8,988 nt of DNA from CAWEHT01 sp963808455 (GTDB lineage: Bacteria > Chloroflexota > Anaerolineae > CG2-30-64-16): NCBI GenBank assembly GCA_963808455.1, contig CAWEHT010000422.1, positions 1 through 8,988 of the forward strand. Direction: 5' to 3'. The notes beneath the pieces were generated by a model. The model ran no database searches and was not told the DNA's origin. It saw only the letters and a program-made list of their open reading frames with translations. Positions within the stretch are counted from its first letter, which is position 1. Each line of letters opens with the position of its first letter. The translations under genes and the position numbers were made by a program. This document shows, in pieces, positions 1 to 8,027 of the stretch.

Positions 1-2440
1 TATAGGTCTCGCGCGGCCACCAGATCAGCCGGTACTTGAATTCGTAGTAGCGGTCGCCCAGGTAGGGCTTCACCTTGGCATAGTTCTTGTCGCCGACGAT
101 GACGACCGGTGTGTCCAGCGCCTCCCGTGTGGGGTTGGAGCCAAAATAGACGCGATTGGTATAGTTCCGCAGGTACCATTCGAGCGGCCAGGTGGCATCG
201 TCGTCGTAGGCCACCTTCAAAGATTGATCGCCGCCCAGCTTGCGTGAGATCTCGTCTATCTGGCTCATGGCGAGCTTGAGATCGGGGGTGCCGTGAGCGT
301 AGACCATCGGCTCGGTGGCGTAATCATAATCGATGAAGGCGAACCGGTAGGCGGTGGCCACGGTAAAGAGCCCGAGCAGGACGGCCAGGGCAACCGCCGT
401 CAGCCGCCAGGCATGGTCGCTGCCCAGCGCCACAACCCGCTCCCAGATAAGATAAGCCAGCACCAGCCCGACGACGAGCGCCAGGATCCATTGTCCCGTG
501 TTGCTCAGGCCGGCGGTGCTGATATCGGTGAATGGACGGCGGCCCGATGGTGGCACGATCTCGTGCAGCGCGACCAGGAGAAGCGGGATCATAGCCATGA
601 ACCAGTAGCCCCCGCGTGCCCGGACCCACTGCCAGTCGATGCCATCGACCACGCGGCCCAGCCACCACCCTCCTAACAGGGCCATGAAGGTCGCGAAATA
701 GACGACATGCCACGGCATCTTCTCGCCGACATAGGTGAAGATGAGCCAGGTAGCCGCCACGCCAAAGACCAGGAACGCGACCAGCAGCGTGCGCACGTCG
801 ATCAGTTGAGGCGCAGGCGCGACGGCACCGGCCGGCAGCCCGGCGGCCAGGGCGGGCGCAGTCACCGCGCCCCTGTCAGGCATGGCGATGGGCGCGCTCG
901 GGCCTTTCTGAGCGGCCACGATCGCCCCGGCACGCCCGCCCCGCATCGGCTCGGGGGCAAATGGCCCCACGCTGCCCCGCTGGCCTTTTTGCGCACCGTT
1001 GGTTTGCCCCTGGCCGTCGCTCCCAGGGCTCTCCAGTCCGTCGGCCCGCATGCCACCCTGCGCACCTGCCTGATACCGTGCCTTGCCCTGGAGCCAGGCG
1101 ATCAGGCCGCCGATGCTGAGCAGCATCGGGAGAAACTCATAGAGAGGCACGAGCCGGTAGAAATAGAACCAGGGCTGGCTGCCGCGTTGCACGGCCTGCT
1201 GGGCGATCCAATAACCGAGCGAGCCCATGATACCGGTGACGACGCCTGCGCCGTTGGTCAGGAAAGTCGTGAAGAGGAGCAGCTCGATGGCCCAAAAGGC
1301 GCCCGCACAATACGCCCATTTCTCACGCAGCCAGAAGGTGCCTATCAGGATGCTGGCGCCGAACAACACCGCCAGCAGGAGCCCTCCACTCAGGATCATC
1401 GTCCCGGTGATCGTCACACCTGAGCTAAACTGGTCGATGTCCCAGTGCAGAAGGGGCTTGACGAGCAGGCCCGACGCGAAAGGCAAGGCCAGGGTCGCGA
1501 ACAGGACGATGAGATCGAGTTCCGGGAACGCCCTGAGTTCGTCGAGCCCCCAATTGCTCACGACCAGAACCAATGCCAGCAGGGAAGCCACGAGGCCGAT
1601 GCCCAGAAAAGCCAGCCCGGCCAGCCTCACCGAGCTGACGTCGCCTACCACCTGGGTCAGCACGATGAAGATGAACCCGGCGGCGAGCGCCGGCCCGGCC
1701 ACCGAGACTGCCAGGCGGAAGGTACGGCGCTCGGACGTAGACCATGGCGCGCGCCAGAGCTCGGCTGCCAGCGCGAGCACCAGGAAACCGCCCATGACTG
1801 CCCCATAAATGAAAGACGCTTCCATAGTCGTGAAGGCCAGGGCCAGCCCGCCCGTCGTCCAATACAGCCACCGCGCCTGGCGGGTCTCCAGGTATCGGAA
1901 CACCACGATCACCAGCAGCACCAGCAGGGCGCACAGCAGCACCTCGTCGCGGATGTAGCGGCTGTGGAACAGCAGCGCCGGAGAGATGGCGAACATCAGG
2001 CCCACCAGAAAGGCCCCGGTCTTGCCAATCCAACGGCGCAGGAGCCAGGCCATCCACACCATGGCGATGCCGAAAAGCGCTATGCTGATGCGCGAGCTCC
2101 AATCGTTCGCGCCAAACATGAAGTAGGCCATGGCGGTCAGGTAGAACTTGAGCGGGCCGTGCATCATCGGATCGTGCCGGTAGCCTTGCCCGTCGTAAAG
2201 CTTGAAAGCGTAAACCGTGTGCAAGCTTTCGTCGTGGCTCATGGCGCGATCGCCCAGGCCAATCGTCCGGCTGAGCACGGTGATGATCAGCAGGACCGCC
2301 CAGGCCACCTTCTCGACATCCCAGCGCAAGAGCGACAGCAAGGCGCGATCGAATAGACTGGGAGCCACCTGGCCCGCGACGCTGCCGTTGCCGTCCGGGC
2401 GGGCCAGCGTGGCCGCAGGTGCCGTCTCGACATTTTGCAT
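1..2440 (-). CDS. TIGR03663-family multi-pass membrane protein (GT-C/PMT-like, 'Agl23'-type), C-terminus off the window
   Basis: One uninterrupted minus-strand frame runs from an ATG at 2440-2438 to base 1, giving at least 813 residues with no stop seen. After about 43 polar residues comes a first helix (about 44-63). Then follow the marks of TIGR03663: a DE pair at 70-71 (in MSHDESLH), HGP at 94-96 (in MMHGPLKFY), and arginines at 161 and 164 (in HSRYIRDE). The acidic pair in the first outside loop resembles the catalytic acid of dolichyl-phosphate-mannose mannosyltransferases (pfam02366). Many helices follow, then a Gly/Pro/Ala/Gln-rich linker (about 455-545), a GEKMPWHVVYF segment near 570, and an extracytoplasmic tail with DDDATWPLEWYLR near 745 and a tryptophan-rich YRLIWWPRE at the edge. 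Likely role (inference): transfer or handling of lipid-linked sugar in surface glycosylation; no member's reaction is clear to me. The start is not certain: an in-frame TTG at 2446 lies closer to the GGGG at 2451-2454. No frameshift is visible, unlike the other two genes. Confidence 0.88.
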   Translation of the reverse strand, partial: MQNVETAPAATLARPDGNGSVAGQVAPSLFDRALLSLLRWDVEKVAWAVLLIITVLSRTIGLGDRAMSHDESLHTVYAFKLYDGQGYRHDPMMHGPLKFYLTAMAYFMFGANDWSSRISIALFGIAMVWMAWLLRRWIGKTGAFLVGLMFAISPALLFHSRYIRDEVLLCALLVLLVIVVFRYLETRQARWLYWTTGGLALAFTTMEASFIYGAVMGGFLVLALAAELWRAPWSTSERRTFRLAVSVAGPALAAGFIFIVLTQVVGDVSSVRLAGLAFLGIGLVASLLALVLVVSNWGLDELRAFPELDLIVLFATLALPFASGLLVKPLLHWDIDQFSSGVTITGTMILSGGLLLAVLFGASILIGTFWLREKWAYCAGAFWAIELLLFTTFLTNGAGVVTGIMGSLGYWIAQQAVQRGSQPWFYFYRLVPLYEFLPMLLSIGGLIAWLQGKARYQAGAQGGMRADGLESPGSDGQGQTNGAQKGQRGSVGPFAPEPMRGGRAGAIVAAQKGPSAPIAMPDRGAVTAPALAAGLPAGAVAPAPQLIDVRTLLVAFLVFGVAATWLIFTYVGEKMPWHVVYFATFMALLGGWWLGRVVDGIDWQWVRARGGYWFMAMIPLLLVALHEIVPPSGRRPFTDISTAGLSNTGQWILALVVGLVLAYLIWERVVALGSDHAWRLTAVALAVLLGLFTVATAYRFAFIDYDYATEPMVYAHGTPDLKLAMSQIDEISRKLGGDQSLKVAYDDDATWPLEWYLRNYTNRVYFGSNPTREALDTPVVIVGDKNYAKVKPYLGDRYYEFKYRLIWWPRETY

Positions 2441-2503
2441 GTTCAAGGTACCCCACGAATGATCAAAATGCTTGGTTGAACCTGTACTCTACGAAGGATC
2501 AAA
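2441..2503. repeat. Imperfect tandem direct repeat in the intergenic gap before the TIGR03663 gene
   Basis: The 77-base gap between the two membrane-protein genes is poorer in GC than its surroundings and holds two similar units on the plus strand, at 2441-2467 and 2475-2503. Both follow the pattern GTT(C/G)AA, a short gap, GTAC, then (C/T)ACGAA, one variable base, and GATCAAA. The units start 34 bases apart and their GATCAAA ends are 36 apart. The copies differ by a 2-base indel and a few substitutions. The position directly upstream of the TIGR03663 start, spanning its ribosome-binding region, would suit a paired binding site or an mRNA element. It could also be a chance or slippage duplication. 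I see no convincing -35/-10 pair or terminator hairpin here. Confidence 0.55.
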
Positions 2504-2517
2504 GCATTTCCGGTATG

Positions 2518-4441
2518 TTAAATCGAGCTGGCGCCGGCCAAACCGCCTTGCGCCGTCGTGTGCGCCGTGGACCAGTTGACCCAGAGCACCGCAGGCCATT
2601 CGGTGGACGGCGTGCCCGTCTCGCGGTACAACAGCCAGCGCAGCCAGCCGGCGAAGCCCGATAGGCTGTCAGGCTGCCAGCTTGCCAGCAAATCGAATCC
2701 CGTGCCACTGTAGCCGGAGGGCACGCCCACCTGGGCAGCCGGCGCGGTCCCCGGCGGCAAGGGCGTGATGATGATGGCGCCCGGGCTGGCGGCCGCAGGG
2801 CCCTGGATCACGTGCAGGTTGGGATAGCTTTTGAGCTCCCACTCGAGCATGGGCATCAGGGGGCTCTCTTCGGCGCTGGCCAGGCCCTGGCCCTCCGAGC
2901 CCTTGGCGAGGGGCGCCGTGTTCCACAGGTCGATCGTGACCTCTCGGGCGCCGGTGCCGAAGAGCCCGGTCAGCTCGTTCAACTGCCGGTTCAATAGCGG
3001 CCACCCGTCAGCGGGCACCTGTGCCTGGGCCCCGCTGAAGCGATCGGGGTCCTGCTGGAAGTTGATGCCGGTGAGCTGGCTTACACCCCAGGCCGCGCCC
3101 CAGATGAAAGCCAGGGCCGGCAGGGTATGCCACACAAGGTCCCAGTTGCCGAGGGCCCCGAAAACGATCCACAAGGCCACGGCAAGAGCGGCGGTGACGA
3201 GGGCCACAATCGAATACATATTCCGGTCGGCGGCCTGGTACGGATTGACCGTGCTCGCCAGGCCGATGGCGCTGGCAAGCAGCAGGGCAAGGCTCAACGC
3301 CAGCAGCAGCCAGGCGTCCACCTCGCGGCGCCAGCCGGCCGCGGTCCGCAAGATCCAGGCCACCGCAGGGCCGGCGAGGAGTGCGAGCGCCATGACAGCC
3401 AGCCCCAGGTCACCGGGTTGCCTCCCCGGCCCGGCCACCGGCACCAGCAGCGCCGCCGCGGCGGCGAGTGCGGCGAACTTCCCAAAGGCATCCCGGCGCC
3501 ACCAGGCCAGCGCCGCGCCGCCCAGGGCCGCGCCCGAGAAGGAATGGCTCGCTGACCAGCAGCTGGCGCCAAAGACCCCAACTGCTGTAGCCGGCAGCCA
3601 TACCCAGAGTGATCGGTGCCCCCGGCAGCAAGTCGCGGGCCCAGCGGCCCACCAGATCGGCAACCGATGCCAGGCCGGAGGGGACAATCAGGAAACCGGT
3701 TGCGCCCAGGACGAGGGCCGCCCCCGCCGCCAAGACGACGGGTTCGCGGGCGGGCCTGGACTTCTTCCCAAAGGCCGCGGGCCACGGGCCGCCAGACTAA
3801 GGCAGCCACGATGCCGATCAGCAGCACCGTACAGGCGCCGGGGCCGGCCGCTAGCATTATTCCCAGGGCGATGGCTGCCCAGACCAACCAACGCGGGCCG
3901 CCGGCCGGCCCGACGCCGTTCCCCGCGGCCACGCCGGGCCCCGTGGTCGCGCCCAAGCACAGGTTGAGCGTGGCCAGCAAGGCCAACGCCAGGGGCGGCA
4001 CGAGGCCAAAGCCAAGCCCCAGCCGGCCGACGAAGACGGCCATCGGCGAGAAGGCCCACAGGGCCGCCGCCGCCAGCGCGCCGCCGCGCCCCAGGCGATC
4101 GCGCAGGGCAAAAAAGAGCAAAGGCGCCAGCCCGCCGAAGAGCGCCGGCCAGGCGCGGCGAACTGGTCGGCCCCGCCGAACGGGATAAAGGAGAAGCGCT
4201 GCAAGTTGAAGAGAAGGGGGCTGATCCCGGCCAGGTCGTAGGCGCGCCCGGCGGCTGCCTGCCAGGCCGGCAGCGCCTGCATGGCCTCTGCCGGGGTCAA
4301 AGGCGACGCGGCCAGGTCGAGCAGCCGCAGCCCCAGCCCCAGCAAGCCTACGGCTCCGTAGGCCGCCTTCTCCACAGTCAGCCATTCGGCCAGGGAAACG
4401 TGGCCCCCGGCGGTGGGCTTATTCAGTTCGTCTTCGGTCAA
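2518..4441 (-). CDS. GT-C/PMT-like multi-pass membrane protein with outside C-terminal domain; reading frame broken three times
   Basis: Read on the minus strand from a TTG at 4441 to a TAA at 2520-2518, this makes a protein of about 640 residues if three one-base errors are repaired. The breaks lie near 4150-4165 (base missing), 3740-3755 (base extra) and 3533-3540 (extra G in a GGG run). Between breaks the frame is strongly coding and hydrophobic. A first helix (GAVGLLGLGLRLLDL) leads to an outside loop with LTPAEAMQALPAW, where the glutamate may correspond to the acidic residue of PMT/ArnT enzymes. About ten more helices follow, then a soluble tail of roughly 200 residues containing VTIDLWNT, MLEWELKSYPNLHVI and GFDLLASW. 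It is not a TIGR03663 paralogue by motif, since it lacks HGP. It sits between the DUF2298 and TIGR03663 genes in the same direction, so a shared glycan or lipid-sugar role is likely (inference). All breaks lie in the part that is duplicated on the right; the last kilobase is clean. They are more likely sequence errors than decay. Confidence 0.72.
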
Positions 4442-6188
4442 CTGACCCTCTCATCACCGCTCGTAGATTTGCACGCCATCCCCATGGTACACCAGTTGCA
4501 GCCCGGCGCGCTCGAAGCGCGGCGAGCGTCGCGTTGGTGACACCGTACTTTTGACGCTCCAGGGCGCCTACGTACACGTACTGGATGTTCCATTTCTCCA
4601 GCAGCGCGGGGAGGTCCTCCGGTCTGGCAGAGCGATAGATATCGTCGAGCGCCTGGAGGCGGCCGGCGGTCAGGGCTTCATAAGCATTCCCGCGCCATTG
4701 CTGCTCGTGGAAATCCCAGCCCAAAAGCGTCGGGTTGCCCGTCGCCATCGAGATCCGTTCGGCGCCGTCGGTCGCGTAGGAGCTGCCGCTGGCTTCCAGG
4801 ATGACGGCGTCCGGTAGCACGTTCTGCCTGATCCAGGCAATCGCCGCGGCGTCGCCCGGGTCAGACTGGCTCAGATAAGCCATGCCGTCCAGCGTCGCCG
4901 GGTCTTGAAAGTTGTCGGCCTTGCTCGGCGTGGCCAGCAACGGATAGACCAGGCCGGCTCCGGCCAGCACGATGGTGAGCATGAGCGCCGGCGCAGCCAA
5001 CTTCAGGGGCGTGGTACGTTGGGCCAGGCGGCTCAACGCGTAGGTCGTAGCCAGGGCCAGCAGGACCCATGCCTGGTAGTAAAACTTGAATACGGTGTTC
5101 ATCCGTGTGCCAAAAAGGTCCGACACGTAGACGAACTCGACGCCGAAGGCCAAAAGCACCGCGACCAGGAGCATCAGGACGGCCGACCGCGTCGATCTCG
5201 TGCAGCTTGCGCAGGCCGGCATACAGGAGGGCCGACGCCCAGGCGATGAGCCCGGCGAGGGCCAGGTAGGTCCAGGGAGTAGCCAGGCGCAGGTGTGCGA
5301 TAAGCGCCAGGAGCGGGCCGTAAGATGCCACCGGCAGCCGCGAACGCACGGCAGGGTCCCTCAACAGGCCATCGATCAGGGCGCGGCCCGGTGGCAGCGC
5401 CGGCGCCACTATCAACAGCCCACCGATGACCACCACCGGGAGCAAGGCCGGCCAGGGCAGCAGGGTCAGAAAGCGGCGGCCCACCCCCTCGCCCGCCAGC
5501 TCGCCGGTCAGGAGCATCAGGAAGAAGATGGCGATGACCAGGAAAAGGCCGAACATCAACAGGAACTGGCTCAAGCGGGTGGGAAAGAGCAGGTTGGGCA
5601 GCAAACCGCTGGCCTGCGAGTGGAAGCTCACATAGAAGGGCAGGTAGCTGAGCCAGCCGAGCACGCCGAAGGCCAGGCCGGCTGCGACCGTCGTGCCGAT
5701 CACCCTCCGTGTCAGGCCCTCGCGCAGAGCCAGCCCCAGGCCCAATGCCAGCGTAGTCAGGGCCAGGTAGATAGGAAAATCCCAGGTATTGAGAAAGGCA
5801 AGACCGCCCAGCGCGACGCCATACAGGAGGATGCCCGGCGTGCCCAGGTCGGTCGCCAGGCCGAGCGCCCGCCAGAAGTCCACGGTCAGGCCCCGCGCCG
5901 CGCCGATGGCCTCGCCGAGGCCCAGGGTCCCGTGAGCGATGTCTCCAGCGGCGATGCCCAGCCGGGCGGATGGCGCCGCCCAGCCCCTGTTCTGCGCCCC
6001 GGCAGGGCGTTCGAGCCATTCGCGAAACGCTCCGGCGCGCGCCGAGCAGCAGGTTCGTGGCAAGCGTCACGGCCAGCAAGACAAAGGGCAGGCACAGCAC
6101 GTGAGGGTGGAGATCGCCTAGCAGGAAGCTGAAGAAGGGGAACTCGTCGATGACCTCCACCGACCCGCCCAGCAGGTCCTTGTCGTGG
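3492..6188 (-). repeat. Left arm of a giant imperfect inverted repeat
   Basis: The reverse complement of this segment is repeated at 6270-8988. The match starts sharply: CTTGTCGTGG at 6179-6188 mirrors CCACGACAAG at 6270-6279, and the next base inward (6189 against 6269) no longer pairs. Collinearity holds gene by gene out to the window end, where TGGCCTGGTGGCGC (8971-8984) mirrors about 3496-3509. The arm carries the 3' part of the DUF2298 gene and the 5' part of the PMT-like gene. It holds six single-base frame breaks but is clearly the better-preserved copy. The true outer end is unknown because the right arm is cut by the window edge. Confidence 0.93.
4446..4452 (-). promoter_or_regulatory. 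Ribosome-binding site GAGAGGG deciding a TTG start
   Basis: On the minus strand GAGAGGG sits four bases before the TTG at 4441-4439. Immediately upstream is the TGA (4456-4454) of the DUF2298 gene. An ATG overlaps that stop (TGATGA), but its frame ends after eleven codons, so TTG is the better start. The same GAGAGGGTCAGTTG string is kept in the right-arm copy at 8017-8030. The spacing suggests translational coupling with the gene before it. Confidence 0.6.
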
Positions 6189-6272
6189 ATCACGGGGGGC
6201 GTGCCCCGCCACCAGCCCGTGCCCGTCCAGGTGCCGGTCGGCGGGAGGCTGGAGATCTTCGATGTCAAGCCA
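4454..6272 (-). CDS. DUF2298 / Chlor_Arch_YYY (TIGR03662-type) membrane protein, N-terminus lost at the palindrome junction, four frame breaks
   Basis: Piecing frames together on the minus strand gives about 600 residues of a DUF2298 protein. In order: WLDIEDLQPP at the junction; GWWRGTPPVIHDKDLLG; the hallmark IDEFPFFSFLLGDLHPHVL; TEWLERP-like FREWLERP; helices including LNTWDFPIYLALTTLALGL and LSYLPFYVSF; LSQFLLMFGLFLVIAIFFLML; the hallmark MNTVFKFYYQAW (about 5067-5102); and an outside C-terminal domain with AIAWIRQNV, ATDGAERIS, FHEQQWRG and LLEKWNIQYVYVGALE. Repairing the last break gives the ending FERAGLQLVYHGDGVQIYER and a TGA at 4456-4454. Breaks fall near 6238-6246, 6040-6050, 5185-5200 and 4505-4512. 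Members of this family usually have about 700-900 residues, so the first helices and the YYYxG motif are missing. They are cut off where the sequence turns back on itself, so no start codon is present. Function is unknown; the family co-occurs with TIGR03663 in Chloroflexi and archaea. Confidence 0.8.
6189..6269. other. 81-base unpaired centre of the inverted repeat
   Basis: This is the only stretch between the arms. On the minus strand it reads as ordinary DUF2298 coding sequence (LDIEDLQPP, then after one frame break TGTWTGTGWWRGTPPVI) joined directly to the left arm. It therefore belongs to the left copy rather than being a spacer of separate origin. It has no plus-strand counterpart. A short hairpin-sized gap of gene-internal DNA between two long arms is what a fold-back copy event leaves. 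Confidence 0.85.
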
Positions 6273-8017
6273 CGACAAGGGCCTGCTCGGCGGGTCGGTG
6301 GAGGTCATCGACGAGTTCCCCTTCTCAGCTCCCTGCTAGGCAATCTCCATCCTCACGTGCTGTGCCTGCCCTTTGTCTTGCTGGCCGTGACGCTCCCGGC
6401 CGCGACCCTCCTGCACCGCACAGCGCCGGAGCCTTTCACCGAATGGCTCGAACGCCCTGCCGGGGCGCGGGACCGGGGCTGGGCGGCGCCATCCGCCCGG
6501 CTGGGCATCGCCGCTGGAGACATCGCTCACGGGACCCTGGGCCTCGGCGAGGCCATGGAGCACCGGCGCGGGGCCTGACCGTGGACGTCTGGCGGGCGCT
6601 CGGCCTGGCGACCGACCTGGGCACGCCGGGCATCCTCCTGTATCGCGTCGCGCTGGGCGGTCTTGCCTTTCTCAATACCTGGGATTTTCCTATCTACCTG
6701 GCCCTGACTACGCTGGCGTGGGCCTGGGGGTCGGCTTACACAAGGGCCTGACACGGAGGGTGATCGGCACGACGGTCGCAGCCGGCCCGGACTTCGGCGT
6801 GCTCGGCTGGCTCAGCTACCTGCCCTTCTATGTGAGCTTCCCACTCGCAGGCCAGCGGTTTGCTGCCCAACCTGCTCTTTCCCACCCGCTTGAGCCAGTT
6901 CCTGTTGATGTTCGGCCTTTTCCTGGTCATCGCCATCTTCTTCCTGATGCTCCTAGACCAGCGAGCTCGGCGGGGGAGGGGGGATTCTGTGACCCTCTGC
7001 CCTGGCCGGGCCTCCCGGTGGTGGTCATGGGTGGGCCGTCATAGTGGCGCCGGCGCTAGGCTCCGGGCCGCGCCCTAATCGATGGCCTAGAGCAGGGACC
7101 CTGCCATACATTCGCCGCTCCCGGTGGCATCTTACCGCCCGCTCCTGGCGCTTATCGCACACCTGCGCCTGGCTACTCCCTGGACCTACCTGGCCCTCGC
7201 CGGGCTCATGGCCTGGGCGTCGGCCCTCCCTTGTATGCCGGCCTGCGCAGAGCTGCAGCGAGATGGACACGAGCTGGCCGTCCTGATGCTCCTGCGTAGC
7301 GGTGCTTTTGGCCTTCGGCGTCGAGTTCGTCTACGTGTCGGACCATTTTGGCACACGGATGAACACCGTATTCAAGTTTTACTACCAGGCATGGGTCCTG
7401 TTGGCCCTGGCTGCGACCTACACGTTCGAGCCGCCTTGGCCCGAGGGGCCACGTACCACGCCCCTGAAGTTGGCTGCGCCGGCGCTCATGCTCACCATCG
7501 TGCTGGCCGGAGCCGGCCTGCTGGTCTATCCGTTGCTGGCCACGCCGAGCAAGGCCGGACGACTTTCAAGACCCGGCGACACTGGACAGCAGTGGCTTAT
7601 CTGAGCCAGTGAGACCCGGGCGACGCCGCGGCAATTGCAAAGAACGTGCTACCGGACGCACGTCATCCTGGAAGCCAGCGGCAGAGCCTACACGACCGAC
7701 GGCGCGAAGAACGGGATTCTCGATGGCGACGAGCAACCTGCGACGCTTTTCAGCTGGGGGTTCCGGTGCGGGGGCGCGGGAATGCTTATGAAGCCCTGAC
7801 CGCCGGCCGCCTCCAGGCGCTCGACGATATCTATCGCTCTGCAGACCGGAGGACCTCCCCGCGCTGCTGGAGAAATGGAACATCCAGTACGTGTACGTAG
7901 GCGCCCTGGAGCGTCAAAAGTGCGGTGTCACCGACGCAACACTTGGCCGCGCTTCAAGTGCGCCGGGCTGCAACTCGTGTACCATGGGGATGGCGTGTAA
8001 ATCTACGAGCGGTCGTG
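6270..8017 (+). pseudogene. Degraded inverted copy of the DUF2298 gene fragment
   Basis: The plus strand repeats the DUF2298 fragment starting at HDKGLLGGSVEVIDEFPF, but the frame breaks at once: one T is missing near 6326, giving a stop in the old frame. Recognisable pieces appear in changing frames: NLHPHVLCLPFVLLA, TEWLERPAGARDRGW, LNTWDFPIYLALTTLA, PTRLSQFLLMFGLFLV, MNTVFKFYYQAW, AYEALTAGRLQALDDIYRS. The conserved FHEQQWRG and AIAWIRQ regions are destroyed (7630-7780), and the C-terminal GVQIYER has become GV-stop through GTGTAA at 7995-8000. The counterpart of the natural stop is the TGA at 8015-8017. There is no start codon or promoter of its own. It cannot make a working protein as written. 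In one place it is better than the left copy: the frame stays open through the TEWLERP region (about 6400-6480), where the left copy is shifted. Confidence 0.85.
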
Positions 8018-8027
8018 AGAGGGTCAG

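Noticed and set aside
707..1423. Long plus-strand open frame, also 1227-1808, 1445-2356, 2831-3967 and 5200-6132
   Set aside because: They lie opposite clear membrane-protein coding sequence. Their products are rich in Gln, Arg, Gly, Ala and Pro with no domain or helix pattern. Such frames are usual opposite GC-rich genes.
1425..2456. 343-codon minus-strand frame starting at 2456
   Set aside because: It overlaps the TIGR03663 gene in another frame on the same strand. Its product is Arg/Gly-rich and lacks any family motif, while the frame starting at 2440 carries DE, HGP and the conserved arginines.
6129..6329. The central palindrome as a transcription terminator, replication origin or attachment site
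   Set aside because: The symmetry comes from the ends of two 2.7 kb gene copies, and the centre is ordinary coding sequence. There is no T-run, no iterons and no DnaA-box-like cluster.
6185..6751. A separate new plus-strand gene near the centre of the palindrome
   Set aside because: It begins in the unpaired centre, in antisense to DUF2298, and then runs through several frames of the degraded copy. It is a chance joining of pieces.
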